Notes: a model not told the origin generated them from the sequence alone. 56,872 nt of DNA from JAAZDN01 sp964440875 (GCA_964440875.1 CAYTTS010000002.1:1-56872), one strand, 5' to 3'; positions 42,330 to 51,551 are shown, numbered from the stretch's first letter. A program made the numbers and translations.

Positions 42330-42511
42330 TGAAGACTAGTAAGTAATCTACTATTTAAAAGAGACATAAGGCTTGGTGAAACTTATGATTAGTAATTACT
42401 GAAGCTACTTCGGAGTGAAACTAAAGTTTCCGCGTATCTGCGTTAAAGAAAATTAAGCGTCCGCCAAGATGGTACCGTGATTTAATCACTTTTGGTAAGA
42501 CGTTTTTTTAT
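42330..42511 (+). ncRNA. T-box leader (alanine) controlling alaS
   Basis: Specifier loop GAA-GCT-ACT puts the codon GCT (Ala) at 42404-42406. Stem I carries the agagac element near 42360. The T-box aagatggtaccgtg lies at 42466-42479. The terminator joins cgtc (near 42459) with gacg (42499-42502), with an inner gtgatt/aatcac stem, and ends in seven T. Uncharged tRNA-Ala should allow readthrough into alaS and the genes behind it. Confidence 0.94.
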
Positions 42512-42525
42512 TGGAGGAAGAGAAA

Positions 42526-45141
42526 ATGAAGAAATTAAGTACTAATGAAATTAGAGCATTATTCTTAGATTATTTTAAGAAACAAGATCATATGATTGAA
42601 CCTGGGGCAAGTTTAGTTCCACATGATGACCCAACATTATTATGGGTTAATAGTGGAGTAGCCGCTTTAAAGAAATATTTTGATGGAAGTGTAATTCCAA
42701 GTAATCGCCGAATTGCTAATGCGCAAAAATCAATTCGTACTAACGATATTGAAAACGTTGGAAAAACAGCACGTCACCATACTTTCTTTGAAATGTTAGG
42801 TAACTTCTCAATTGGGGACTATTTTAAAGAAGAAGCTATTCAGTTTGCTTGGGAATTTTTAGTAAGTGACGAGTGGATTGGTATGGAAGTAGATAAGATG
42901 TATGTATCTGTACATACGGATGATACTGAAGCTTATCGTATTTGGACAGAAGTAATTAAATTAGATCCATCAAGAATATTAAAAACTGATGGTAACTATT
43001 GGGAAATCGGCGAGGGACCAAGTGGTCCAAATAGTGAAATTTTCTATGATAGGGGAGAGGCGTATGATCCTGAAAATATTGGAGAAAGACTTTTCTTTGA
43101 GGAGATAGACAATGATCGCTATTTAGAAGTTTGGAACGTAGTATTCTCACAATATGACGCAAAAGCAGGAGTTGCTAGAAAAGATTATAAAGAACTACCA
43201 CAAAGAAATATTGATACTGGAATGGGTCTTGAAAGACTAGCTTGTATCGTACAAGATGTTGAAACTAACTTTGAGATTGATGTATTCCAAGTAATAATTA
43301 AAGAAATTGAAACATATGCAAGTATTCCTTACGCTAGTGATGAGGCTGAATCATACAAGATTATCTCAGATCACTTAAGAACAATCGTCTTTGCGTTAAC
43401 AGATGGAGCAATGTTCTCAAATGAAGGGCGTGGATATGTCCTAAGACGTCTATTAAGACGTGCTGTTAGACATAGTAAGAAGATTGGTATCAATGATAAC
43501 TATCTATACAAAATGGTTACGACAGTCGCTAAGAGTATGGGTGACTTCTATCCAGAGTTATATGCTCGTAGTGAATATGTTGCTAAATTAATTAAAACAG
43601 AAGAAGAGAGATTTAGTTCAACATTAAATGCTGGTGAAGAACATCTAAGTGATGCTTTGAAAGCTGCGAAAGATAAAGTGTTAATAGGTGAAGTTGCGTT
43701 TAAATTATATGATACTTACGGCTTTCCAATTGAGTTAACAGAAGAGATTGCTGCTGAGTCAGGATATACTGTTGATATGGATGGCTTTAGAGAACATATG
43801 GCAGCCCAAAAAGAACGTGCTCGTGATGCTCGTAAAACTATCGATTCAATGAGCAGTCAATCTAAAGATCTGCTTGAGTTTAAAGAAGAATCTAAATTTG
43901 TTGGCTATGATACATTAGAACTCGAAAGTAAAATTATTGGTATCTTTGTTGAAGGTGAAAAAGTTGATAAAACAAATGCTAACTGTAGTTTAATTTTCGA
44001 AGAAACACCATTCTACGCTGAAAGTGGTGGTCAAGTTGGTGATAGTGGTAAAGTATTTGTTAATGGTAATGAAATAACTGTTATCGATACTATCAAAGCA
44101 CCTAATGGCCAACATATTAGTATTGTTGAAAACAGCAGTGATATTTCAGTTAATGATACAGCTAAATTAGTAGTTGATAGTGTTAAACGTGAACATACAA
44201 AACGTAATCACTCATCAATTCACTTAGTACATGCAGCTTTAATTGATATATTAGGTGACCATATAGCTCAAGCAGGATCATTTGTTAATGATAAGTATGC
44301 TCGATTAGATTTCTCACACTTTGAAAAAGTTAGTGATAAACAAATCGTTGAACTTGAGGCAATTGTTAATGATATGATCGATAAAGCAAGAGCGGTTGAT
44401 GTTGAATATATGGGAATTGAAGATGCTAAGGCAAGTGGTGCCATGGCTTTATTTGATGAAAAATATGGAGATGTTGTCCGTGTAATTACAATGGGAGAAT
44501 TCTCAAAAGAGTTATGTGGTGGAACACACGTTTCAAATATTGCTGAGATTGGTATCTTTAAAGTCTTATCTGAGGAGTCAGTTGGTAGTGGTGTAAGAAG
44601 ATTAACATTTACAACAAGTCAAAATGTCTATGATGAGATGTTAAAGATGGAAGATCAAATAGCTAATATTCAAAGTGAACTGTCATTAAAACAATCAAAT
44701 CAAATCTTAAGTAAGATTACTGATATTATCGATGAAAATGATAAACTAAAAGCTGAAATCAATAAATTGAATGAAATGAAATTAGATAATGAAGTAAATG
44801 AATTAAAAGAAAATATTGTAAGTAAGGCTAATATAAACTTAATTACAAAAGAATATACAGATTTAACGGCTGATAACTTAAAATATATTGCTGATAGTTT
44901 AAGAAATAGTGTTGAAAATGTCTTAATAATCTTGGCAACTACTTTAAATGATCGTGTTGTCTTTGTTGTAGCTTGTGATAAGGCATTAAACAAAGATGGT
45001 ATTAACGCTGGTAAGATTGCTAAAGAGCTTGCACAATTAACAGGCGGAAATGGTGGAGGTCGTCCAGACTTCGCACAATCAGGTGGTAAAGATGTTACAA
45101 AGGTTTCTAACAGTATTGTAAGTATTACTGAAAACCTGTAA
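42526..45141 (+). CDS. alaS: Alanine--tRNA ligase
   Basis: An 871-residue class II synthetase with all domains: catalytic core (about 1-240, with HHTFFEMLGNFS), tRNA-binding middle (to about 455), editing domain with the zinc residues HSSIHLVH and CGGTHV, and a C-terminal oligomerisation domain ending GGNGGGRPDFAQSGG. The ATG at 42526, after ggaggaag, was chosen over an in-frame TTG at 42511 that lies at the end of the T-box terminator. Confidence 0.97.
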   Translation: MKKLSTNEIRALFLDYFKKQDHMIEPGASLVPHDDPTLLWVNSGVAALKKYFDGSVIPSNRRIANAQKSIRTNDIENVGKTARHHTFFEMLGNFSIGDYFKEEAIQFAWEFLVSDEWIGMEVDKMYVSVHTDDTEAYRIWTEVIKLDPSRILKTDGNYWEIGEGPSGPNSEIFYDRGEAYDPENIGERLFFEEIDNDRYLEVWNVVFSQYDAKAGVARKDYKELPQRNIDTGMGLERLACIVQDVETNFEIDVFQVIIKEIETYASIPYASDEAESYKIISDHLRTIVFALTDGAMFSNEGRGYVLRRLLRRAVRHSKKIGINDNYLYKMVTTVAKSMGDFYPELYARSEYVAKLIKTEEERFSSTLNAGEEHLSDALKAAKDKVLIGEVAFKLYDTYGFPIELTEEIAAESGYTVDMDGFREHMAAQKERARDARKTIDSMSSQSKDLLEFKEESKFVGYDTLELESKIIGIFVEGEKVDKTNANCSLIFEETPFYAESGGQVGDSGKVFVNGNEITVIDTIKAPNGQHISIVENSSDISVNDTAKLVVDSVKREHTKRNHSSIHLVHAALIDILGDHIAQAGSFVNDKYARLDFSHFEKVSDKQIVELEAIVNDMIDKARAVDVEYMGIEDAKASGAMALFDEKYGDVVRVITMGEFSKELCGGTHVSNIAEIGIFKVLSEESVGSGVRRLTFTTSQNVYDEMLKMEDQIANIQSELSLKQSNQILSKITDIIDENDKLKAEINKLNEMKLDNEVNELKENIVSKANINLITKEYTDLTADNLKYIADSLRNSVENVLIILATTLNDRVVFVVACDKALNKDGINAGKIAKELAQLTGGNGGGRPDFAQSGGKDVTKVSNSIVSITENL

Positions 45142-45196
45142 TATACTTTTAAAAATAAATCTATTATTATATAATGATATTCATAGGAGGTATTTT

Positions 45197-45463
45197 ATGT
45201 CAAAACATTTAACGGAGACAAAGGCATTTGCGTCTGAAGATTTAAAGAGAGATACGATTAAACAAGTTCTAAACTTAGTTAATAAATCGCTTAAAGAAAG
45301 AGGATATAATGCGAACAACCAATTAGCGGGATATTTAATTTCTAACGACCCGGCATATATCTCTAGTCACAATAATGCGAGAAGTGTTATTCAATCAGTA
45401 GATCGTGCTGATATTATTGAAGAATTAGTAAGATTTTATTTAGAGAGTACATGCAACGAGTAA
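45197..45463 (+). CDS. ireB: IreB family regulatory phosphoprotein (UPF0297/YrzL)
   Basis: An 88-residue protein matching the UPF0297 family along its length, including TETKAF near the N-terminus (the region phosphorylated by the PASTA kinase IreK in Enterococcus), GYLISNDPAYI and IIEELVRFYL. In Enterococcus it affects cephalosporin resistance. Strong SD (taggaggt). Lies directly after alaS and overlaps ruvX by 13 bases, the standard Firmicutes order. Confidence 0.94.
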   Translation: MSKHLTETKAFASEDLKRDTIKQVLNLVNKSLKERGYNANNQLAGYLISNDPAYISSHNNARSVIQSVDRADIIEELVRFYLESTCNE

Positions 45464-45867
45464 TCGGTTTAGATTTAGGTAGTAAAACAATTGGTATTGC
45501 CAAAAGTGATTTATTACAATTGATTGCAAGTGCTCATAAAACGATTGTATTTCAAAATAATGACTATCAAATGGCTCTACATTTATTACTAGATGAGATT
45601 GAGCAATTTGATATTGAAGTAATCGTCTTAGGATTACCTAAGCACATGAGTGGTGATGTTGGCATTCGCGGCGAAATCTCAATTGATTTCAAAGCAAAGT
45701 TAGAAGAGGCTGGCTACAAAGTAGTTTTATGGGATGAGAGATTATCAACTAAGGCTGCTACTCAGGCTCTAATATCAGGTAATGTATCAAGAAAAAAAAG
45801 AAAAGATGTAATTGATCAAGTTGCAGCTGTTATTATCTTACAAGGATATTTAGATAGTAAAAACTAG
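45451..45867 (+). CDS. ruvX: Putative Holliday junction resolvase RuvX/YqgF
   Basis: A 138-residue RNase H-fold protein with GLDLGSKTIGIAKSD (catalytic Asp), VLGLPKHMSGDVG, WDERLSTKAA and DVIDQVAAVIIL. Roles proposed for the family include Holliday junction resolution and 16S rRNA 5' maturation. The ATG is inside the end of ireB. A terminator-like hairpin follows two bases after the stop. Confidence 0.95.
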   Translation: MQRVIGLDLGSKTIGIAKSDLLQLIASAHKTIVFQNNDYQMALHLLLDEIEQFDIEVIVLGLPKHMSGDVGIRGEISIDFKAKLEEAGYKVVLWDERLSTKAATQALISGNVSRKKRKDVIDQVAAVIILQGYLDSKN

Positions 45868-45868
45868 T

Positions 45869-45889
45869 GGGGACAATGTCCCCCTTTTT
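45869..45889 (+). terminator. Terminator-like hairpin inside the operon, between ruvX and DUF1292
   Basis: ggggac (45869-45874) and gtcccc (45878-45883) enclose an aat loop and are followed by five T. No promoter is obvious before the DUF1292 ATG at 45906, so this is probably a partial terminator that lowers expression of the genes downstream. Confidence 0.8.
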
Positions 45890-45905
45890 AAAGAAAGAGG
45901 AAAAT

Positions 45906-46154
45906 ATGGATTTAGAAAACAAAAGATTTACAGTAATCGATGATGAAGGTTTAGAATTAGAAATGGAAATCTTATTTACATTTGATAATGACGGAGCATC
46001 ATATGTCGTATACTTTGATGTAAATAAAGAAATGGGAGATGTTTTCGCATCAAAATATGATGAAGAAAATAATTTAATTCCAATCGAAAATGACGAAGAA
46101 TGGGACTTAGTAGAAGAAGTTTTAGGAGCCTTTGAGGATGAAGAAGAAAAGTAG
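45906..46154 (+). CDS. DUF1292 protein (YrzB family)
   Basis: An 82-residue acidic protein (pattern: RFTVIDDEG, then SYVVYFDVN and ending EEVLGAFEDEEE), as in YrzB. Function unknown. The ATG at 45906 has agagg upstream; a longer in-frame version would start inside the hairpin at 45869. Overlaps mltG by 17 bases. The gene order matches Bacillus alaS-yrzL-yrrK-yrzB. Confidence 0.9.
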   Translation: MDLENKRFTVIDDEGLELEMEILFTFDNDGASYVVYFDVNKEMGDVFASKYDEENNLIPIENDEEWDLVEEVLGAFEDEEEK

Positions 46155-47184
46155 TTTAATATTACTTTTATTATTAATAATTTCAGTAGCTTTCGGATTA
46201 ATATTTTTTAATATGCAACTATCTTCAGTAAGTAATGAATCAGAAGAAGTATCTTTTGTTGTTGATGAAAATGCAAACCTTACAGTCGTTACTAATAAAC
46301 TTGAAGAAGAAAATATTATTAAATCTGCAAGATTTGCGAAAATTTATGGAAAACTTAGTAAAAAAGCAAATTTTACAAAAGGGAGATTTATCTTAGATAA
46401 GTCTTGGGATTCGAAAGAAATATTAAACTATTTAAATAATAGTAGTAATGCTATTGGTGAGGTTAGTGAAAGAGTTACTCTAACACCGGGATCATGGGCA
46501 AAAGATATGGCTAAAACTTTTGAAAGCAAGTTAGACATTACTGCCGATGAATTATTAGCATTATGGAATGATGAAGCTTATGTAAAAACACTAATAGCTG
46601 AATATGAGTTTTTAACAAATGATATTTTAAATAGTGATTTAAAGGTCTTTTTAGAGGGGTATCTGGCACCAAATACATATGACTTCTATGTTAATGCTAG
46701 TGCTGATTCAATAACTAGGAAATTATTAGATCAAACAAATGTGATTTATAATAAATATAAAGCACAATTTGATGCAAGTGAATATAGTATCCATGAAATA
46801 TTTACCTTAGCATCAATCACGCAATATGAGTCTGGTAATTATGAAGATGATCAAATTATTGCAGGTGTATGGGAAAATCGATTAGCGGATGGAATGAAGC
46901 TTCAATCAAGTGTAACTGTTTGTTACTCTTTATATGAGTTTGAAAACTGGCGTGATTGTGAACAAAACACTTTAATTGATTCACCGTTCAATACATATAT
47001 GTATGCGGGTATTCCGATTGGACCAATCTTAAATCCAGGTGAAGACTCAATTAAGGCAACCTTAAATCCAAAGAAAACAGATTATATGTATTTTGTCGCT
47101 GATGTTTATGGTGATGGAAGTGTTCATTACGCAAAAACTTACGCTGAGCATTTAGCGAATGTTAAGAAGTATTTGGGGTATTAA
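46138..47184 (+). CDS. mltG: Endolytic murein transglycosylase MltG
   Basis: A 348-residue protein with one N-terminal membrane segment (about 6-25) followed by a LysM-like subdomain and the YceG catalytic domain. The active-site segment is LASITQYESG with the conserved Glu at 231, followed by IIAGVWENRL and GMKLQSSVTVCY. It cuts nascent glycan strands at the membrane and sets glycan length. Start at 46138 overlaps DUF1292. udk follows after one base. Confidence 0.94.
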   Translation: MKKKSSLILLLLLIISVAFGLIFFNMQLSSVSNESEEVSFVVDENANLTVVTNKLEEENIIKSARFAKIYGKLSKKANFTKGRFILDKSWDSKEILNYLNNSSNAIGEVSERVTLTPGSWAKDMAKTFESKLDITADELLALWNDEAYVKTLIAEYEFLTNDILNSDLKVFLEGYLAPNTYDFYVNASADSITRKLLDQTNVIYNKYKAQFDASEYSIHEIFTLASITQYESGNYEDDQIIAGVWENRLADGMKLQSSVTVCYSLYEFENWRDCEQNTLIDSPFNTYMYAGIPIGPILNPGEDSIKATLNPKKTDYMYFVADVYGDGSVHYAKTYAEHLANVKKYLGY

Positions 47185-47185
47185 A

Positions 47186-47809
47186 ATGAAGAAAACATTA
47201 GTAATAGGAATTGCCGGTGGTAGTGCATCGGGTAAAACGTCAATATCAAGAAAAATCTTTGATACATTTAAAGATGTAAAGTCTGTACAAGTTATTAGAC
47301 AAGATGATTATTATAAAAATCAAGACCACTTAGAGATGAGTGAAAGATTAAAAACAAATTATGATCATCCTTTCGCATTTGATAATGACTATTTATTAGA
47401 ACAGTTAAAAGATTTAATTGATCAAAAAGCAATTGAAAAACCAATATATGATTTTGTCCAACATACAAGATCAAAAGAAAAAGAACATATTGAACCAACT
47501 GAAGTAATTATTATAGAAGGTTTATTTGTATTAGAAGATGAAATATTAAGAGATGTCTTAGATATTAAAATCTTCGTCGATACAGATGCAGATGTCAGAT
47601 TTATTAGAAGACTTTTACGAGATGTTAGAGAACGTGGAAGAAGTCTTGAGAATGTAGTTGAACAATATCAAAATACTGTAAAACTAATGCATGAGCAATT
47701 TGTTGAACCATCAAAGCGCTATGCGGATATAATTGTTCCTCATGGATCTGAGAATGTCGTTGCTATAGATTTAATAGTAACAAAAATAACTAGTATACTG
47801 GACATTTAA
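47186..47809 (+). CDS. udk: Uridine kinase
   Basis: A 207-residue kinase that phosphorylates uridine and cytidine. Walker A is GGSASGKTS; RQDDYYK and YDHPFAFD are substrate-site signatures; RFIRRLLRDVRERGR is the lid. The ATG at 47186, with gggg seven bases upstream, fits family length. Position after mltG and before greA mirrors Bacillus. Confidence 0.96.
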   Translation: MKKTLVIGIAGGSASGKTSISRKIFDTFKDVKSVQVIRQDDYYKNQDHLEMSERLKTNYDHPFAFDNDYLLEQLKDLIDQKAIEKPIYDFVQHTRSKEKEHIEPTEVIIIEGLFVLEDEILRDVLDIKIFVDTDADVRFIRRLLRDVRERGRSLENVVEQYQNTVKLMHEQFVEPSKRYADIIVPHGSENVVAIDLIVTKITSILDI

Positions 47810-47876
47810 TAAAATGAGTGTATACTGTTAAAATAGTAATAGATGTGGTATTATTAGTATCGTTAGGAGTGTTAAT

Positions 47877-48344
47877 ATGAGTAATAAAGTACACGTTACC
47901 CAAAAAGGACTAGAAGCTTTACAAGATGAACGTAATAATCTGATTCATGTTGTTAGAAAAGAAGTTATAGAAGAATTAAAAGCTGCGCGTGAACAGGGAG
48001 ACCTTTCTGAAAATGCTGATTATGATGCAGCACGTGATAGACAATCAAGAGTTGAAGCACGTATAAATGAATTAGAAGTAATGTTAAACAACATTGAACT
48101 GATTGAAGAAGTTAAAACAGGATCAAAAGTTGTTCGTCTAGGTTCAACAGTTAAAATGTTAGATAAACAATTAAATGAAGAATTTATTTACGCTATTGTA
48201 GGTTCAGTTGAGGCTGATCCATTAAACAGCAAATTATCAAACGAAACGCCTTTAGCACAAGCTTTATTAGGTTCATCAATTGATGATCTTGTTACTGTAG
48301 ATGTAGAAGAACCATACGAAGTTGTAATCTTAGATATTAATTAG
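47877..48344 (+). CDS. greA: Transcription elongation factor GreA
   Basis: A 155-residue factor that rescues backtracked RNA polymerase. The coiled-coil finger carries EQGDLSENADYDAARDRQ, with the acidic tip; the C-terminal FKBP-like domain contains GSTVKM and ends with TPLAQALLGS. SD taggag. Followed directly by a terminator. Confidence 0.97.
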   Translation: MSNKVHVTQKGLEALQDERNNLIHVVRKEVIEELKAAREQGDLSENADYDAARDRQSRVEARINELEVMLNNIELIEEVKTGSKVVRLGSTVKMLDKQLNEEFIYAIVGSVEADPLNSKLSNETPLAQALLGSSIDDLVTVDVEEPYEVVILDIN

Positions 48345-48363
48345 AAGCTGATGCTTCTTTTTA
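48343..48363 (+). terminator. Terminator of greA
   Basis: agaagc and gcttct (48343-48358) around a tgat loop, then T run. The left arm overlaps the greA stop codon. Confidence 0.9.
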
Positions 48364-48397
48364 ATTACTGTAATTAATTTATATTATTAAAAAAATA

Positions 48398-48406
48398 TGT
48401 TATAAT
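48398..48406 (+). promoter_or_regulatory. Extended -10 promoter of the DUF349 gene
   Basis: TGtTATAAT with AT-rich upstream DNA and no good -35; 22 bases before the ATG, with gtaggagtg as SD. Confidence 0.78.
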
Positions 48407-48427
48407 ATCAAACGTAGGAGTGATTTA

Positions 48428-49780
48428 ATGGATAAGACAGATATTAATGTAGAAGAAAATCTTGTAGAAACTGAAGAGGTAGTTGAAGAAGTAGTTGAAG
48501 AAACTACTGAAAAAGCAGTTGTTGAAACTACTGAAGTGGAAACAAGTGAAGAAACGGTTGCACCAAGACGTAATTATCGACAACCATCTTATCGTAGTAA
48601 CAGACAATTTGGTTGGGAAAGTTTAGATACTGTACAGGATGAACGTAAAAACGAATTAATCCAAGAAGTATTCGAACTTCAAGGTGACGATAATGAAGAA
48701 AAAATTGAGGAAATTCAAGAAGAATGGAATCAAATTCACGTTGAAGGTACAGACTCAAGATTAGAAACACGTTTTGAAAGAGCGCTTGAAAGACATACAG
48801 CTTCAAAAGAAGCAATCGACGCGGCTATCGAACGTAAAAATGATTTATTAAAACAAGCAGAAGAGATGAAAGAGTCAACTAGATGGAATAAAACAGCTGA
48901 TAAATTCAAAACTCTGCAAAGAGAATGGCGTGACTCAGGTTGGGCAGGAGAGCCAGACAACGACTTACTATGGGAGAAATTCCAAGAAGTTAATGACTAC
49001 TTCTTCCAAAAGAGAAAAGACCATTTCGAAAATCGTGCTGAAAGAATTGAAAAAGCAGCAGTTATTAAAGCTGAATTAGTTGAGAAAGCAATCGCAGCTA
49101 AAGATAGTTCAGACTGGAAAGAAACTTCGGCAGTAATGCACACTCTAATGGATGAGTGGAAAGAAGCTGGATTTGCTGGTCGTAACGTAGATGACGAACT
49201 ATGGGAAAAATTCAATAATGCAAGACAAGACTTCTTCCAAAGACAAAATGAGCACTTTGAGCAATTACGTCAAGGACAAAAAGAAGCATATGATGCAAAA
49301 GCATCATTAGTTGAAAGAGCAGAAGAATTAAAAGATTCAAGTGATTTTGAAAATACGAGAGTTAAAATGGAAGAATTAATGGATGAATGGCGTGAAGCTG
49401 GTTACAGTGGACGTAAACACGACAACAAACTTTGGAGTGAATTCCAAGGTGCACGTGATCATTTCTATAAACGATTCCACTCACAAAATGCTGTTAGCGC
49501 AGTAAACCGTAGAGAAGAAATCGAAACAGAATCAGAAAACGTAAACGCACAAATTGATAGTTTAGAGTTACTAAACGAAACAATTATTGCTAAATTTGAT
49601 AGTGTATTATCAAGAAGTTTACCTGCAGAAGATCATGACAACTATGAAGCTGAACATGATGCACGTGAAGCAGAATTATCAGAACTTCAAGGATATATTG
49701 ATAATAACAATAAATCTATTAACGAACACTTTGATACTTTAGACCGTCTTAATAACGAATTAGACAAACTAGATCGATAA
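48428..49780 (+). CDS. DUF349 repeat protein
   Basis: A 450-residue highly charged, helical protein. An acidic, Glu/Val/Thr-rich N-terminus (about 1-45) precedes a short basic patch (APRRNYRQPSYRSNR split around 46-60). About four DUF349 repeats follow (roughly 70-135, 140-205, 215-280, 290-355), each with the pattern W-x-E-x2-G, then LWEKF and FF-x2-R-x2-HFE. A C-terminal coiled coil (about 365-450) ends it. No signal peptide. Function unknown; the repeats look like a helical scaffold. Its own strong promoter, good RBS and terminator suggest high expression. Confidence 0.88.
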   Translation: MDKTDINVEENLVETEEVVEEVVEETTEKAVVETTEVETSEETVAPRRNYRQPSYRSNRQFGWESLDTVQDERKNELIQEVFELQGDDNEEKIEEIQEEWNQIHVEGTDSRLETRFERALERHTASKEAIDAAIERKNDLLKQAEEMKESTRWNKTADKFKTLQREWRDSGWAGEPDNDLLWEKFQEVNDYFFQKRKDHFENRAERIEKAAVIKAELVEKAIAAKDSSDWKETSAVMHTLMDEWKEAGFAGRNVDDELWEKFNNARQDFFQRQNEHFEQLRQGQKEAYDAKASLVERAEELKDSSDFENTRVKMEELMDEWREAGYSGRKHDNKLWSEFQGARDHFYKRFHSQNAVSAVNRREEIETESENVNAQIDSLELLNETIIAKFDSVLSRSLPAEDHDNYEAEHDAREAELSELQGYIDNNNKSINEHFDTLDRLNNELDKLDR

Positions 49781-49783
49781 GAT

Positions 49784-49811
49784 AAAAAAACGCAAATTGC
49801 GTTTTTTTTTA
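49784..49811. terminator. Bidirectional terminator between DUF349 gene and rqcH
   Basis: aaaaaaacgc and gcgttttttt around a five-base loop, with A and T runs on both sides. It serves both convergent genes. Confidence 0.9.
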
Positions 49812-49830
49812 TTTATTAATTATATTTTGT

Positions 49831-51447
49831 TTAAATATAGTCTTTAATGAGAGAATAATCATTTCTAATTGTAATTGATTTAAACTGTTTTAAGCTTACT
49901 AAGCCTTTCTGATTTGTTTTCTTAAGGTTTTTTACTTCTGTGTAGTTAACTGTAACATTATTTGCATCTTTTACCTGAGAAAATCTTGCAGCTAAAGTTG
50001 CGGCAAACTCAATTAGATCATCAGTTAAATTATCGCTTTGAACTACGACATGTGAACCGTGATAGTCAGCTATATGAAACCAATAGTCATTACGGTTTGA
50101 ACTCTTAAGTATGTAGTCATTTTGAATATTATTTTTTCCAAGTTTTATATTAATGCCATTATAGTTGATTGTAGTAAATTTAGGTCTTTCCTTACGTTTA
50201 TTTTTATATGTTTTCTCAAATAAATATTTACGCTCAACAAGTTCTGCTCTAATTTCTTTGGCACTATTAACATCGGCGAAACTTAATTGCTCAATTAAAA
50301 GTTCAAAGTAGGCTTGTTCACGATTTGCAATTTTAATTTGTTCATTCAGATGCGATATCGATTTACTCTGCTTTTTATAAAGTTTATAGTATTTTTGGGC
50401 ATTTGCAATAGCATCCAACTTCTCATCCAAAGCAATACTTACTTCTTCATTTGTATCATAGTCAATTAGGTTAACAAATGTCATTCCTTTTTTCACTTGA
50501 TATTGATACGTCATTATTAAATCTCCATTCTTTAGATTTATATCGGAGTTTTCATTTTTTATTATTTCTGCTTCAATCTTAGTTATTTTACGCTTAAGTT
50601 TCTTAACTTCTTTTCTTAAGAATCTTAATAAGTTTGATGTTTCACTCTTAATTCTTTCTTGCTGTGATTTCTCATAGTAAAAGATATCAAAAGCATCATC
50701 ATAATCGATCTCTTTAAAGTTATCGTAAGCATGTCTTAACTCTATAATATGATAATCACTATTATTGTTTTTTGATGAAATTATTATCTTATTGCTATTC
50801 TTTAACTCATTGACTATTGACTCAAAACTTTGATTATTGGCTAAGCGATATCTAATCTCTTTCTCTAAAGTAGGGGATACACCAGAAAACTGATTAACTA
50901 AGGAATCATTAATATCAAAGTTATTTATAGTGTAAATGTTTGCTTTATCTAGATTTGCATATACCTCATATCTTGCTCCTGGAACTACGACTTGATTTGG
51001 ATTATCTAAAGGCGATATTCTCTTAATCGCATCAAATATAATATTGTCACTATTACAAAAGATGATATTTGCATATCTTCCCATTAATTCTAAGTAAAGA
51101 TAAAAAGTTTGTAGATCTCCGATGCTATCATGATTAATTATCTCTAATTGAATAATTCTATCAAAGTTATACTGTTTAATTGCTAATATTTGTCCATTAC
51201 TTAAATGTTTTCTTAATAGCATAACAAAATTACTTGGCTCACTATCATTTGGATAGGATTTATTTGTAAAGTGAATTCTATTTTGATTTGCATCACCACT
51301 AATAATTAATTTCTTTGAAACTCTATCTGCTCTTGTATTTAAAAGTATCTCATTTTTTCCGATACTATATATTTTATTTATTCTTATTGGGACATTCTTA
51401 TTTAAGTCTTCAACAATCTTATTTAAAACGATTCCGTCAAGTGCCAT
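49831..51447 (-). CDS. rqcH: Rqc2/RqcH family ribosome quality control protein (NFACT)
   Basis: A 538-residue protein. NFACT-N (about 1-170) with Asp96-Arg97 (NFDRI), matching the DR motif needed for alanine tailing in Bacillus RqcH; HhH region; long coiled coil (about 255-390); NFACT-R domain (about 415-520) with NDYWFHIADYHGSHVV. It recruits tRNA-Ala to stalled 50S subunits and adds C-terminal poly-Ala tails. Older annotation calls this family fibronectin-binding protein FbpA. Minus strand, monocistronic. Confidence 0.95.
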   Translation of the reverse strand: MALDGIVLNKIVEDLNKNVPIRINKIYSIGKNEILLNTRADRVSKKLIISGDANQNRIHFTNKSYPNDSEPSNFVMLLRKHLSNGQILAIKQYNFDRIIQLEIINHDSIGDLQTFYLYLELMGRYANIIFCNSDNIIFDAIKRISPLDNPNQVVVPGARYEVYANLDKANIYTINNFDINDSLVNQFSGVSPTLEKEIRYRLANNQSFESIVNELKNSNKIIISSKNNNSDYHIIELRHAYDNFKEIDYDDAFDIFYYEKSQQERIKSETSNLLRFLRKEVKKLKRKITKIEAEIIKNENSDINLKNGDLIMTYQYQVKKGMTFVNLIDYDTNEEVSIALDEKLDAIANAQKYYKLYKKQSKSISHLNEQIKIANREQAYFELLIEQLSFADVNSAKEIRAELVERKYLFEKTYKNKRKERPKFTTINYNGINIKLGKNNIQNDYILKSSNRNDYWFHIADYHGSHVVVQSDNLTDDLIEFAATLAARFSQVKDANNVTVNYTEVKNLKKTNQKGLVSLKQFKSITIRNDYSLIKDYI

Positions 51448-51468
51448 AATATCACTCTTTCTTTCTAT

Positions 51469-51477
51469 ATTATAACA
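51469..51477 (-). promoter_or_regulatory. Extended -10 promoter of rqcH
   Basis: On the minus strand, TGtTATAAT, 22 bases before the rqcH ATG. Confidence 0.75.
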
Positions 51478-51512
51478 AAAGTATTATAATAAATACTATA
51501 GTATTGTTGTGA

Positions 51513-51551
51513 ATGTAAAATGTTTGTAAAGTTAATGTATAGGATTGTAAA
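51513..51551 (+). promoter_or_regulatory. Putative Pho box: four TGTAAA-type direct repeats at 11-bp period
   Basis: TGTAAA at 51514, TGTAAA at 51525, TGTATA at 51536 and TGTAAA at 51546 give spacings of 11, 11 and 10 bases. Response regulators of the PhoB/PhoP group bind direct repeats of this period. The array lies about 20 bases before a candidate -10 (tataac, 51573-51578) and ahead of a phosphate transporter gene, which fits activator binding. The half-site differs from the Bacillus TTAACA type, so the call is by analogy. Confidence 0.55.
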
